A stretch of 64,000 nucleotides of DNA from Spiribacter curvatus (lineage in GTDB: Bacteria; Pseudomonadota; Gammaproteobacteria; Nitrococcales; Nitrococcaceae). Positions within the stretch are counted from its first letter, which is position 1; each line of letters opens with the position of its first letter. The stretch lies in the NCBI RefSeq assembly GCF_000485905.1, contig NC_022664.1:186001-250000 (forward strand). Reading direction: 5' to 3'. The position numbers and the translations under genes were made by a program. Below are positions 27,292 through 36,025 of this stretch, in pieces. The notes under the pieces are model-generated. The model saw only the letters and a list, made by a program, of their open reading frames with translations. It did not search any database and was not told the DNA's origin.

Positions 27292-27365
27292 GTTAGGGTT
27301 CCCAGTATGCGGGTTTGATCAATTTCGGCAAGCCCCCGTTATGCCGTTCCCCGAGTGCTCTGCGG

Positions 27366-27371
27366 TATAAT
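27366..27371 (+). promoter_or_regulatory. Perfect TATAAT -10 box directly before thiS
   Basis: TATAAT ends 6 nt before the ATG of thiS and no Shine-Dalgarno fits between. Transcription would start at or one base from the ATG, giving a leaderless mRNA. No strong -35 box is seen at 16-18 bp (27342-27349). Confidence 0.5.
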
Positions 27372-27377
27372 CCTGCT

Positions 27378-27599
27378 ATGGAAGCACAGACCCCCGCGAT
27401 CACCATCTTCGTCAATGGCGAGCCAACCCGCGTGGCGGGCGATTGCACGCTCGCGCGACTCATCGCGTCACTGGACGTCGGCCAACGGCGCATCGCCGTC
27501 GAACTGAATGAAGACGTCGTGCCGCGCAGCGAGCATGCCAGCCGACAGCTCCGCGACCACGACCGCATCGAGATCATCCGCGCCATCGGCGGTGGGTGA
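27378..27599 (+). CDS. thiS: Thiamine biosynthesis sulfur carrier protein ThiS
   Basis: A 73-aa ubiquitin-like protein ending in the required Gly-Gly (AIGGG). It carries sulfur as a thiocarboxylate for thiazole formation. [13 protein letters not shown]-like N-terminus and [20 protein letters not shown] match the family. ATG 27378 gives the normal start; the frame further upstream is not conserved and lies across the promoter. Followed by thiG. No TPP riboswitch is present before it. Confidence 0.93.
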   Translation: MEAQTPAITIFVNGEPTRVAGDCTLARLIASLDVGQRRIAVELNEDVVPRSEHASRQLRDHDRIEIIRAIGGG

Positions 27600-27616
27600 A
27601 TGACCAAGAGGCAAGC

Positions 27617-28414
27617 ATGACGCAGCAGCAACCACTGACCATCGCGGGGCACAGCTACCAGTCCCGCCTGCTGATCGGTACCGGCAAATACCGGGACATG
27701 GCTCAGGCCGGCGAGGCCATTCGGGCCAGCGGGGCCGAGATCGTGACCGTCGCGATCCGGCGCACCAACATCGGCCAGAATGCCGACGAGGAGAACCTGC
27801 TCGATGTCGTCCCGCCAAGCGAGTTCACCATCCTGCCCAACACCGCAGGCTGTTATACCGCCGATGATGCCGTGCGCGTCTGCCGCCTGGCCCGCGAGCT
27901 GCTGGATGGGCACGACCTAGTCAAGCTCGAGGTGCTGGGCGATCCCCAGACCCTTTATCCCGACATCCCCGCCACGCTCGAGGCCGCCGAGCGCCTGGTG
28001 GCCGACGGCTTCAAGGTGATGGTGTATACCAGTGACGACCCGATCATCGCCTGGCGGCTCGAGGAGATGGGCTGCGTGGCGGTGATGCCACTGGCCTCGC
28101 CGATCGGCTCGGGGCTGGGCATTCAGAACCGCTACAATCTGCTGACCATCCTCGAGAATGCCTCGGTGCCGATCATCGTCGATGCCGGCGTGGGAACCGC
28201 CTCGGATGCGGCGGTGGCCATGGAGCTGGGCGCCGATGGCGTGCTGCTCAACACCGCCGTCGCCGCGGCGCAGGAGCCGGTGCTGATGGCCTCGGCCATG
28301 CGCAAGGGGATCGAGGCGGGGCGTGAAGCCTATCTGGCCGGGCGCATGCCGATGCGCCGGTTTGCCTCGGCCAGCTCGCCGCTGGAGGGCACCTTCTGGC
28401 AAGGCCGCCAGTGA
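27617..28414 (+). CDS. thiG: Thiazole synthase ThiG
   Basis: A 265-aa TIM-barrel enzyme that builds the thiazole ring of thiamine with ThiS-thiocarboxylate, deoxyxylulose phosphate and dehydroglycine. [10 protein letters not shown], the catalytic lysine in [26 protein letters not shown] and [18 protein letters not shown] are the family motifs. ATG 27617 has a Shine-Dalgarno AAGAGG; the GTG at 27596 overlapping the thiS stop is the alternative. It overlaps trmB by GTGA. Confidence 0.96.
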   Translation: MTQQQPLTIAGHSYQSRLLIGTGKYRDMAQAGEAIRASGAEIVTVAIRRTNIGQNADEENLLDVVPPSEFTILPNTAGCYTADDAVRVCRLARELLDGHDLVKLEVLGDPQTLYPDIPATLEAAERLVADGFKVMVYTSDDPIIAWRLEEMGCVAVMPLASPIGSGLGIQNRYNLLTILENASVPIIVDAGVGTASDAAVAMELGADGVLLNTAVAAAQEPVLMASAMRKGIEAGREAYLAGRMPMRRFASASSPLEGTFWQGRQ

Positions 28415-29094
28415 GTAAGACCGGTTACCGGCCGATCCGCAGTTTTGTCCGGCGCGAGGGTCGCCTGACCGCCGGCCAGCAGCGCGCGCTCGATGAGCTG
28501 TATCCGCGCTACTGCGTCGACTGGCCGGGCGGCAGGATCGATGTGGCGGCGGGCTTCGAGCGCCCCGCGCCGCTGGTGCTGGACATCGGTTTTGGCGATG
28601 GTGACGCCCTGGCGGAGATTGCCGCTGCGCATCCCGATCGCAATTACCTGGGCGTCGAGGTGTATCGCACCGGCACGGGCCGGCTGCTGCGGCGTATCGA
28701 ATCGGAAGGCCTGACCAACCTGCGGGTGCTGCTGGCCGATGCCAGTGAGCTGCTGCGCGACGGGCTGGCCCCGGCATCGCTCGCGGGGGTGCAGCTGTTC
28801 TTCCCCGACCCATGGACCAAAAAGCGCCATCACAAGCGCCGGATCGTGCAGGCGGAATGGCTGGCCCGGGTGTCGGACCGGCTGCAGCCGGGCGGCTTCC
28901 TGCATATGGCCACCGACTGGGCGGACTATGCCGAATGGATGCGCTCACTCAGCGAGGCCGAGCCGCGCCTGGACAATCCGTATGGGGGCTATGCGCCCGA
29001 TGCCGGTGATCGGCCCGAGACCCGCTTCGAGCGCCGCGGCCGACGCAAGGGGCATGAGGTGTTCGACCTTATCCTGCAGCGGGTGGATGTATGA
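28411..29094 (+). CDS. trmB: tRNA (guanine-N7-)-methyltransferase TrmB
   Basis: A 227-aa SAM-dependent enzyme that makes m7G46 in t[20 protein letters not shown] is the SAM site, [15 protein letters not shown] follows, and the signature [15 protein letters not shown] is complete. GTG 28411 overlaps the thiG stop. The thiS-thiG-trmB order is common in gammaproteobacteria. Confidence 0.96.
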   Translation: MSKTGYRPIRSFVRREGRLTAGQQRALDELYPRYCVDWPGGRIDVAAGFERPAPLVLDIGFGDGDALAEIAAAHPDRNYLGVEVYRTGTGRLLRRIESEGLTNLRVLLADASELLRDGLAPASLAGVQLFFPDPWTKKRHHKRRIVQAEWLARVSDRLQPGGFLHMATDWADYAEWMRSLSEAEPRLDNPYGGYAPDAGDRPETRFERRGRRKGHEVFDLILQRVDV

Positions 29095-29175
29095 TCAACC
29101 CAACCCGGGAGCCGTGGGGATGACGGACAAGCGCAGAAATGATGTTCGTGTCGAGCAGATACGATTGAGCCACCG

Positions 29176-29365
29176 CTAGAGCGTCACATTTTCGGCAGCG
29201 GGAAGCCGCTCATCCACATCGGGAAACTCCATTTCGAGGTCTTCAAGCTCAGCGAGTACATCAATGAGCCCTTTTTTCGTCACCGGCTCAATGATCAGAT
29301 GATCTCCTTCCTTGCGGAGAACGGCTTCCCGTCCGGAAGAGTCGGACATGGCTTTCCATACTCAT
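29176..29365 (-). pseudogene. Remnant of a VapB/AbrB-type antitoxin gene
   Basis: A minus-strand frame from ATG 29349 gives 57 residues, REAVLRKEGDHLIIEPV followed by an acidic tail (LEDLEMEFPDVDE), which matches the C-terminal half of VapB antitoxins. The N-terminal half is in another frame: ATG 29365, behind a good AAGGGGAG ribosome-binding site, reads MSMESHVRLFRTGSR, the start of the same family. The middle of the AbrB fold (NGRSQAVRIPKEF-type) is missing. The gene therefore seems to have lost an internal piece out of frame. No VapC toxin gene follows before trmB. The rest of 29095-29502 holds no other gene that I can support. Confidence 0.65.
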
Positions 29366-29448
29366 CAGTCTCCCCTTACGACATATGTTTGAGCATGTGT
29401 TTGGAGGAGTGCCGTGTCAATCGGCCGACAGGTGCAACCGAGTGAGCC

Positions 29449-29490
29449 GCTATTAACGAGCGCGTTATTAGTGGCGTGGGCTATTAACGA
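29449..29490 (+). repeat. Direct repeats in the fic promoter region
   Basis: GCTATTAACGA occurs at 29449-29459 and 29480-29490, spaced 31 bp (about three helical turns). Between them CGTTATTAG (29463-29471) is an inverted version, and GTTAAT recurs at 29505-29510. This cluster just before the fic start looks like an operator for a dimeric regulator, possibly the Fic protein through its C-terminal winged helix. Confidence 0.55.
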
Positions 29491-29502
29491 AAACGCCGTT
29501 TA

Positions 29503-30621
29503 GTGTTAATCGTGAACGCGTTCGTTCCGCAGCCGTTGCCCCCTTATCCCGCACCGGAGATCACGGGGGCGCGCGCACGACGCCATGAGCAGGCACTACT
29601 GGCTTGCGGTCGACTGGATTCAATCACTCAGCTCCTCCCGGAGCCCGACCTGTTTCTCTATGCGTATATCCGCCGCGAAGCGCTTGTCTCAAGCCAGATC
29701 GAAGGTACCCAGTCTTCGTTGTCTGATCTGCTGCTCTTCGAGCTGGACGAGGTCCCCGGCGTTCCGTTTGACGATGTCGTTGAGGTCTCTAACTACATTG
29801 CGGCGATGAATCACGGACTCGAGCGGCTGAGAGGCGGGTTCCCCTTATCCAACCGGCTCTTGTGCGAGATGCATGCGCTGTTGCTCGCCCGCGGTCGTGG
29901 CGCCCGGATGCAGCCCGGAGCATTCCGCCGATCACAGAACTGGATCGGCGGGACGCGGCCCGGAAACGCCCGTTTTGTCCCTGCGCCGCCTGAGTATGTG
30001 CAGGACGTGATGGCCTCGCTGGAGGCGTTTCTGCATGGGGAGGAGCTGCCTTTTTCGGCGCTGATCAAGGCTGCGCTCGCGCATGTACAGTTCGAGACGG
30101 TCCATCCATTCCTCGACGGCAATGGCCGCATCGGTCGTCTGCTGATTGCCCTAACACTGCATCAGGACGGGGTGCTGCGCGAGCCGCTTCTGTATCTGAG
30201 TTTGTACCTCAAGCAGCACCGGACGACCTATTACGAGCTCCTCGATGGCGTGCGCTACGACGGGGACTGGGAGGCATGGCTGGATTTCTTCCTGGAGGGG
30301 GTTCAGGTCACCGCCACGGGCGCTGTCGACACGGCGGACCGGCTGGTGAGGCTGTTCCGGGAGGATGCGCAACAGATTCAGACTCTTGGGCGGGCATCCG
30401 CCAATACCCTCCGGGTCTTCGACGCACTTCGTTCGCGTCCGGTGGCATCCATAAAAGACCTCCGTCTTCGTAGCGAACTCAGTGCGCCAACCGTTGGCCG
30501 GGCGGTTGATGCCCTCGAAGAAATGGGGGTCGTCGACGAGGTCACGGGCCGTCAGCGTGATCGTGTCTATGTCTATCGCCGCTACCTGAATATCCTCAAC
30601 GAGGGGGCAGAGCCCCTGTGA
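29503..30621 (+). CDS. Fic family protein with N-terminal inhibitory motif and C-terminal winged helix
   Basis: A 372-aa Fic-domain protein, family members of which transfer AMP to target proteins. The complete active-site motif HPFLDGNGRIGR is at residues 201-212. The inhibitory motif SSQIEG is at residues 63-68, so it is a class II (self-inhibited) Fic like the Shewanella type. Residues 325-365 form a winged helix (LSAPTVGRAVDALEEMGVV). GTG 29503 is used; GTG 29512 is an alternative. No antitoxin partner is adjacent. Its neighbourhood (a decayed antitoxin, AT-rich repeats) suggests horizontal arrival between trmB and the btu operon. Confidence 0.88.
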   Translation: MLIVNAFVPQPLPPYPAPEITGARARRHEQALLACGRLDSITQLLPEPDLFLYAYIRREALVSSQIEGTQSSLSDLLLFELDEVPGVPFDDVVEVSNYIAAMNHGLERLRGGFPLSNRLLCEMHALLLARGRGARMQPGAFRRSQNWIGGTRPGNARFVPAPPEYVQDVMASLEAFLHGEELPFSALIKAALAHVQFETVHPFLDGNGRIGRLLIALTLHQDGVLREPLLYLSLYLKQHRTTYYELLDGVRYDGDWEAWLDFFLEGVQVTATGAVDTADRLVRLFREDAQQIQTLGRASANTLRVFDALRSRPVASIKDLRLRSELSAPTVGRAVDALEEMGVVDEVTGRQRDRVYVYRRYLNILNEGAEPL

Positions 30622-30660
30622 AGGGCCGCATTGAAGGCTTGATCCATTTGTTGCAGACTT

Positions 30661-30835
30661 ATCGGCACTCTGGTTTGGGTGCTACGGCACCCGATTAAAA
30701 GGGAACGCAGTGCGAGACTGCGGCTGCCCCCGCAACTGTGAGCGGAGAGCGAAGCCCTGATATGCCACTGTCGCGACGGCGATGGGAAGGTGGGGCCAAG
30801 CGTTGACCCGCGAGCCAGGAGACCTGCCAGAGCGA
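30661..30835 (+). promoter_or_regulatory. Cobalamin (B12) riboswitch
   Basis: All main conserved blocks are present in order: AAAAGGGAA (30697-30705), GCCCCCGCAACTGT (30726-30739), GCCACTG (30764-30770), GGGAAGGTGGGG (30784-30795) and the B12 box AGCCAGGAGACCTGCC (30813-30828). It precedes btuB and would lower btuBFCD expression when adenosylcobalamin or related cobalamins bind. Confidence 0.95.
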
Positions 30836-30847
30836 TCACCCATTTCC

Positions 30848-30967
30848 GGTGCGGGGCGCACCAGGGAAGCGGCACTACCGCAGCGGTGACAGTCGCCGGT
30901 CTGCGGTGGGCTGTCCGATGAGGGCCTTCGCAGACCCCGTGTGTCTGTCGGCGGGAGCCATCCCGCC
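30848..30967 (+). other. Riboswitch expression platform: three hairpins before btuB
   Basis: Three perfect inverted repeats follow the aptamer: GGTGCG/CGCACC (30848-30862), GGTCTGCG/CGCAGACC (30898-30905 with 30929-30936) and GGCGGGA/TCCCGCC (30950-30967). None has a U-run after it, so the last stem, 23 nt before the ATG, more likely acts on ribosome access than as an intrinsic terminator. The downstream leader of about 160 nt is long for a btuB riboswitch. Confidence 0.55.
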
Positions 30968-30990
30968 CGAACGCCAAGGGCCTCAATCAA

Positions 30991-32871
30991 ATGAACAAAG
31001 CGATCCCTCTGACCGCACTGGCGCTGGCCGCCGGTGTGTCGACGAACGCCTACGCGCAAACCAGCCAGACCACCGAGCTTGAACCAATCATCGTCTCCGG
31101 CGGCATCTCGCCGGTCACTGCCGATGAGTTCGGACGCTCCAACACTGTCATCACCCGCCGTCAGATCGAGGACAGCGGCTACGCCACCGTCCAGCAGGCG
31201 CTTGAAGCGCAGCCGGGGGTTTCGATCAACGGGACGGGGCCGAATGATCGGCAGATTCGCATTCGCGGCGGTGAGGGGAACCACACGCTCGTGCTGATCG
31301 ACGGCGTCCGCGCGGCCTCGGGCGATAACGAATTTTTCCTGCGTGGTCTGGACACGAGTTATATCGAGCGCATTGAGATCCTACGCGGTCCGCAGTCCGT
31401 CCCCTATGGCACGGACGCGGCGACGGGCGTTATCAACATCATTACACGTGAAGCGGGCGATGGCGTCGGTTTTGGGGCATCGGCCGAGTTCGGTGAGGGT
31501 GACCGCCAGAGCGCGTACATCACCCGCGGTACCGATAACAGCGAGCTATCGCTGTCCGTGTCCAACCTGAATGACGAAGGTTATGACTTCAGCGGCAGCG
31601 GTGGTGAGAAAGATGGCACCCGCTGGAAATCGCTGAATACCAAGGGATCGGTGGATCTGACGGCCAGAACGACAGCGGGCTTCAGCTTTCGGTTTGCTGA
31701 TGCGCGGTACGAATTCGACAACACGGATGACTATTCCGATTTCGCCCCTGGTGCGGATAACGTCGACGGTTATGTCGTCGATGATCCAGACAAGGAAAGG
31801 GATCTCACCGAACGGGCCGGGAGTGTCTATCTACAGCATCGCACGCCTGATGAAACGGTCAGTCATCGGCTTCGTTTCGACCGCACCGCTAATCAGACCG
31901 ATAACGACTTCGCGAGCGATACGACGACTGAGGTTGGGCAATACCGTGTTCAGGTTGCACTCGATCAGGCCCGCATCGAGAGCAGCGATCAACTTCTGAG
32001 CTTACTGCTGGAGCGGCGTGTCGACGGAGATGAAAGCGAGACCAAGGATCGCGAAAACGATAGCTTCGGTCTCGAGTATCAGACGTGGCTGTCCGACGCC
32101 CTGAGCGTGCAGGCGGGGCTGCGTTACGACGATAACAACCTCTTTGAAGATGCGACCACCTGGAACATTGCGGGCAGCTATTTCCTGGATAACGGATTAC
32201 GCCTGCATGCGTCAGGCGGTCGAGCCGTTGTCAATCCGAGTTTCTTTGAATTCACCGGTGGCACAGATGAGGCCTATAACAGCGATCTTGAGGCAGAAAA
32301 GAACCTAGGTTTTGACGTCGGCCTCGAAGCACCGCTCCCAGGCATCAATGGGTCCGCTGATATAACCGTTTTCCGTGACGTTCTAGAAGACGAGATTGTC
32401 TTTAAAAGTGGGACGTTCCCAGACCCGTTGGAGTACGGGAATCGTGATGGGGAAAGCGATCGCCGGGGTGTGGAGCTGACGGTATCTGCCAGCCCAACGC
32501 AAAGTCTCAATCTGCAGGGCAGTTACACCTATCTGGATGCGACGGACTCGGACGATGAAACGGTTACACGCCGGCCTCGCAATGAGCTTGGCGCCCGCGC
32601 CGAGTGGCGCCTTCCCAATGCGGCCACGACACTCTCGGGTGATGTCCGATACGTGGAAGGGCTTTTTGGCAAGGAGTTCTGGAACGAGGGATATCCGCAG
32701 ACTGAGCTCCCGGACTTCACCGTCGTCAACCTCGCGGCCCAGCATGCCCTGACCGAGCACGTTGATCTCACTGCGCGTGTCACCAATGCGCTCGATGAGG
32801 ATTACCAGGAGGTATGGGGCTTCGCGACTCGCGGTCGGGCGGCCTTCGTCGGTATCCGCACATCATGGTGA
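30991..32871 (+). CDS. btuB: TonB-dependent vitamin B12 outer-membrane receptor BtuB
   Basis: A 626-aa TonB-dependent receptor. A signal peptide ends at AYAQ; the segment TTELEPIIVSG is the TonB box region, followed by the plug domain (LEAQPGVSINGTG, RIRGGEGNHTLVLIDGVRA) and the 22-strand barrel ending in the usual aromatic C-terminus (RTSW). The mature protein is rich in Asp and Glu, as in halophiles. The riboswitch upstream and btuF-btuC-btuD downstream fix its substrate as cobalamin. It overlaps btuF by 7 nt. Confidence 0.93.
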   Translation: MNKAIPLTALALAAGVSTNAYAQTSQTTELEPIIVSGGISPVTADEFGRSNTVITRRQIEDSGYATVQQALEAQPGVSINGTGPNDRQIRIRGGEGNHTLVLIDGVRAASGDNEFFLRGLDTSYIERIEILRGPQSVPYGTDAATGVINIITREAGDGVGFGASAEFGEGDRQSAYITRGTDNSELSLSVSNLNDEGYDFSGSGGEKDGTRWKSLNTKGSVDLTARTTAGFSFRFADARYEFDNTDDYSDFAPGADNVDGYVVDDPDKERDLTERAGSVYLQHRTPDETVSHRLRFDRTANQTDNDFASDTTTEVGQYRVQVALDQARIESSDQLLSLLLERRVDGDESETKDRENDSFGLEYQTWLSDALSVQAGLRYDDNNLFEDATTWNIAGSYFLDNGLRLHASGGRAVVNPSFFEFTGGTDEAYNSDLEAEKNLGFDVGLEAPLPGINGSADITVFRDVLEDEIVFKSGTFPDPLEYGNRDGESDRRGVELTVSASPTQSLNLQGSYTYLDATDSDDETVTRRPRNELGARAEWRLPNAATTLSGDVRYVEGLFGKEFWNEGYPQTELPDFTVVNLAAQHALTEHVDLTARVTNALDEDYQEVWGFATRGRAAFVGIRTSW

Positions 32872-33737
32872 CTGTATTGAGACGCCATGGGCTGATCGGG
32901 ATGCTTATCCTGGTCGGCCTCGTCGCCACGCCGGTCGCGCCGGCAGCGACGGCCGCTGAGCCGCCCCAGCGGGTTGTCTCCATGAACCTGTGCACCGACC
33001 AGCTCGCCATGTTGGTGGCTGGGCCGGACCAGCTGATCTCGGTATCGGCGCTGGCGCAGGATCCGGCCAACTCGGCGATGGCGGATGTGGCCGGGCAGTA
33101 TCCCGTCAACCATGGCCGGGCCGAGGAGATCCATCTCCTCGAGCCTGATCTGGTGATTGCCGGGCGCTTCAGCGCCGGGACGACCGTGTCGATGCTGCGG
33201 CGGCTCGACATCCCGGTCGTGGTGTTCGACCCTGCGACCTCGCTCGCCGATGTGCGGCGCAATCTCCGTCGTATGGGCGAGGTGCTGGGTCGGCCCGAGC
33301 GGGCGGATCAGCATATCGAGGCGTTCGATCGCCGGCTGGCGGCGATCCGTGCCCTCGAGCGAGATGAGACGGATACCGATACCGCTCTCTACTTCCCCAA
33401 CGGCTATACACGCGGCGATGACACCCTCATTGGCGATATCGTCGAGGCAGCGGGGCTTCGTAATATGGCCGCAGAGATGGGGATTGAGAATGGGGCCTAC
33501 CTGCCGCTGGAGCGGCTGGTGCTGGCAACGCCGGACCGGGTGATTACGGCCAGTCGCGGTCCCGGCTATTCGCGTTCGCAGGCTGTGATGCAGCATCCCG
33601 TCCTCGATGAAATTGCCCGATTTGGTGTCCATCGCGGGTTGGGCAATGCCGAGTGGGTGTGTGGCACGCCGCATGTGCTCGATGCAGTGGCGCGGATCGC
33701 CGCACTGTCTGGGGCCCGGGCCGCGGTGGTGGAATGA
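32865..33737 (+). CDS. btuF: Cobalamin ABC transporter, periplasmic binding protein BtuF
   Basis: A 290-aa exported protein of the BtuF/FhuD fold. A signal peptide (HGLIGMLILVGLVATPVAPA) precedes RVVSMNLCTDQLAMLVAGPDQ and the helical-backbone two-lobed fold. ATG 32865 overlaps the btuB stop; the frame further upstream lies inside btuB. It delivers cobalamin to BtuCD. FhuD/siderophore binding would be the alternative from sequence alone. Confidence 0.88.
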   Translation: MVTVLRRHGLIGMLILVGLVATPVAPAATAAEPPQRVVSMNLCTDQLAMLVAGPDQLISVSALAQDPANSAMADVAGQYPVNHGRAEEIHLLEPDLVIAGRFSAGTTVSMLRRLDIPVVVFDPATSLADVRRNLRRMGEVLGRPERADQHIEAFDRRLAAIRALERDETDTDTALYFPNGYTRGDDTLIGDIVEAAGLRNMAAEMGIENGAYLPLERLVLATPDRVITASRGPGYSRSQAVMQHPVLDEIARFGVHRGLGNAEWVCGTPHVLDAVARIAALSGARAAVVE

Positions 33738-34717
33738 GTCGACTGCTGGGCGTCCTGCTGTTGTTACTGTCTGGTCTGTTTGCGGCCTCGCTGGTGGTCG
33801 GCCCTGCACCGGTTGATTCCCTCAACAGTCTGCAGGCCCTCGTTGCCGGCGGTGACACGCCCCTTGCACTGGTCATGCGCGAGATCCGTCTGCCGCGGGC
33901 CATTCTGGCGGTCCTGGTAGGAGGCAGCCTGGGGCTCGCCGGGGCGGCCATGCAGGGTTATCTCCGCAATCCCCTGGCCGAGCCCGGTCTGCTGGGCATC
34001 TCCGGCAGCGCCGCCCTGGGAGCGGTACTGGCCATTCAGTCCGGTCTGGCGGCGGCCTTTCCGCTGGGACTGCCCCTCGCCGCACTGGCTGGGGCGTTGG
34101 CGGGAGTGGTGCTGATTACCCTGCTGGCTGGCCGCCAGGGTGGCACGCTCAGCCTCATTCTCGCCGGCATCGCGATCTCCGCACTCGCCAGTGCGATGGT
34201 CTCGCTGGTGCTCAACCTCTCGCCGAACCCCTTTGCCACCAGCGAAATCGTGTTCTGGATGATGGGATCACTCGCCGACCGCTCCATGGAGCATGTCCTG
34301 CTGGCACTCCCGTTCGTGGCGCTGGGGGCGTTGCTGCTGCTCACTCTCGGGCGACCGTTGGATGCCATCACGCTGGGCGAGGACGCCGCCGAGGCCATGG
34401 GGATGCGGATCCGGCGGGTGCGCTGGCAGCTGATTGTGGGCTCGGCGCTGGTGGTGGGTGCCAGTACCGCGGTCGCCGGGACCATTGGCTTCGTGGGGCT
34501 GGTCGTGCCTCATCTGATTCGCCCCTGGGTGGACGCCATGCCCGGGCGACTGCTGGTGACCAGTGCCCTGGGCGGCGCCGCGATGGTCCTGCTCGCCGAT
34601 GTCCTGGTACGCGTGATACTGCCCGAATCGGATCTCAAGCTCGGCGTTGTCACCGCGCTGATCGGTGCGCCGCTATTCTTGCATCTGATCTACCAGACGC
34701 GGCGGGAACTGGCATGA
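33734..34717 (+). CDS. btuC: Cobalamin ABC transporter permease BtuC
   Basis: A 327-aa FecCD-family permease with nine to ten membrane segments. LPRAILAVLVGGSLGLAGAA, MQGYLRNPLAEPGLLGISGS and GTIGFVGLVVPHLIRPWVD are family signatures. ATG 33734 overlaps the btuF stop (ATGA); upstream frame residues belong to btuF. Overlaps btuD by 4 nt. Confidence 0.93.
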   Translation: MSRLLGVLLLLLSGLFAASLVVGPAPVDSLNSLQALVAGGDTPLALVMREIRLPRAILAVLVGGSLGLAGAAMQGYLRNPLAEPGLLGISGSAALGAVLAIQSGLAAAFPLGLPLAALAGALAGVVLITLLAGRQGGTLSLILAGIAISALASAMVSLVLNLSPNPFATSEIVFWMMGSLADRSMEHVLLALPFVALGALLLLTLGRPLDAITLGEDAAEAMGMRIRRVRWQLIVGSALVVGASTAVAGTIGFVGLVVPHLIRPWVDAMPGRLLVTSALGGAAMVLLADVLVRVILPESDLKLGVVTALIGAPLFLHLIYQTRRELA

Positions 34718-35475
34718 CACGGGTGACGTTCGAGGATTTCTCGGTGGCGCTGGCGGGTACGCCGGTGATCAGCAACGTCAATCTGGCGATCGAACCCGGT
34801 GAGCTGGTGGGGCTGATCGGCCCCAACGGTGCCGGCAAGACCACGCTGATGCGGGCGGCGCTTGGGCTGATCCCCTCCCGGGGTGCATGCTCGCTGGCCC
34901 GGCTCGATGATCGCAGCCGCGCCCGCACCGTGGCGTGGATGCCGCAGGAGCGGGCGGTGGCCTGGCCGATTCAGGTGGCGTCGCTGGTCATGCTCGGCCG
35001 CATGCCCTATCGAGGCCCGGGCCAGCGACCAAGCCCCGACGACCGTCGGTCTGTCGCCGATGCGATTCATCAGGTGGGGCTGACGGGCTTTGAAAAACGT
35101 GCGGTCACCCGGCTGTCGGCCGGTGAGCGCACCCGGGCACTGATCGCTCGGGCGCTGGCGCAGCAGACCCCCATGATCATGGCCGACGAGCCCATCGCGG
35201 GGCTTGATCCGGCGCATCAGATCACCACCATGGAGACCTTTTCAGAGATCGCCGCCAGTGGCCGGTCGGTGTTGGTCTCCATCCATGATCTGGGGCTGGC
35301 CGCGCGCCATTGCACACGACTGATCCTGGTCGGCGAGCAGCGAGTCATTGCTGACGGCCCGCCAACCGCTGTGCTCACCCCGGACAACCTGGCCCGCATC
35401 TTTCACATCGAGGCCTTTCTGCAGTCCACCGATCACGGCCCGGTCTTTCAGTCGCTGCGCGTCCTCGGCCCGTAG
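34714..35475 (+). CDS. btuD: Cobalamin ABC transporter ATPase BtuD
   Basis: A 253-aa ATPase. Walker A is GPNGAGKTTLMRAALG, the signature LSAGERTRALIARAL, and Walker B MIMADEPIAGLDPAHQ with the switch in SIHDLGLAARHC. ATG 34714 overlaps btuC. Its last 28 bases overlap the convergent adenosyltransferase-like gene. Confidence 0.93.
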   Translation: MTRVTFEDFSVALAGTPVISNVNLAIEPGELVGLIGPNGAGKTTLMRAALGLIPSRGACSLARLDDRSRARTVAWMPQERAVAWPIQVASLVMLGRMPYRGPGQRPSPDDRRSVADAIHQVGLTGFEKRAVTRLSAGERTRALIARALAQQTPMIMADEPIAGLDPAHQITTMETFSEIAASGRSVLVSIHDLGLAARHCTRLILVGEQRVIADGPPTAVLTPDNLARIFHIEAFLQSTDHGPVFQSLRVLGP

Positions 35476-35990
35476 CTTTTCGAGACGAACGCCACCTCGG
35501 TGTCGCCCCGCCGCTGGTTGATCACCAGGATCATGGCAAAAAACAGATTGCAGAGGATGTTGCAGAACCGCGGCAGGAGTTCGGGCACGGCGATGCCGGC
35601 CGCCTCGATGCGCACCATCTGCCGGATCGCCTTCTTGGCCCCGGAGCGCGCCAGGTTGAGGAATGGGACAGGCACGTCACCGCGCGGCAGCACGAACCCA
35701 TCAGCGCGGCCGGCAGCTTCGTCGCGGTAGTGGCCGAGACGCGCCTTCGCCCAGTCGAGATCGGTCTCCTCGATGGCCAGTCGTCCGCGGATCGAGCCGT
35801 TGAGATGGAAGGCAAGCGGCTGGAGCGCATCGAGATCGGCGTGCAGGTCGTTCATTTCCGCGGGCAGGCTCGAGAGCGCCGCGCCGATATTGCCGCAGAG
35901 CTCGTCGGTGATGACCTCGAAATCGCACAGTGGCGAGGTTTCGTGGATGAACGGGTAGCAGACCTCATCGAGATCGCGGCTCCTTTGCAT
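35448..35990 (-). CDS. PduO-like cobalamin adenosyltransferase
   Basis: A 180-aa helical protein. VITDELCGNIGAALSSL and the segment FVLPRGDVPVPFLNLARSGA resemble the PduO-type ATP:cob(I)alamin adenosyltransferase helices (usual FxLPGG and HLART sites), and the C-terminal LLPRFCNILCNLFFAMILV matches the following helix. The active-site GG of typical PduO is altered to RGDV, so activity is uncertain. Its place at the end of the btu operon, on the opposite strand, supports a role in converting imported cobalamin to adenosylcobalamin. Confidence 0.65.
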   Translation of the reverse strand: MQRSRDLDEVCYPFIHETSPLCDFEVITDELCGNIGAALSSLPAEMNDLHADLDALQPLAFHLNGSIRGRLAIEETDLDWAKARLGHYRDEAAGRADGFVLPRGDVPVPFLNLARSGAKKAIRQMVRIEAAGIAVPELLPRFCNILCNLFFAMILVINQRRGDTEVAFVSKSYGPRTRSD

Positions 35991-36025
35991 GGGTCATCTC
36001 CTTATGGTCGGTTATGCTGGACGCC

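Noticed and set aside
27293-27377. TPP riboswitch before thiS
   Set aside because: No CUGAGA or other TPP-aptamer elements are present, and the promoter sits right at the start codon.
29120-29179. 19-codon frame starting at ATG 29120 downstream of trmB
   Set aside because: Short, no homology that I recognise, and it overlaps the VapB remnant; the leader is plausible but not enough.
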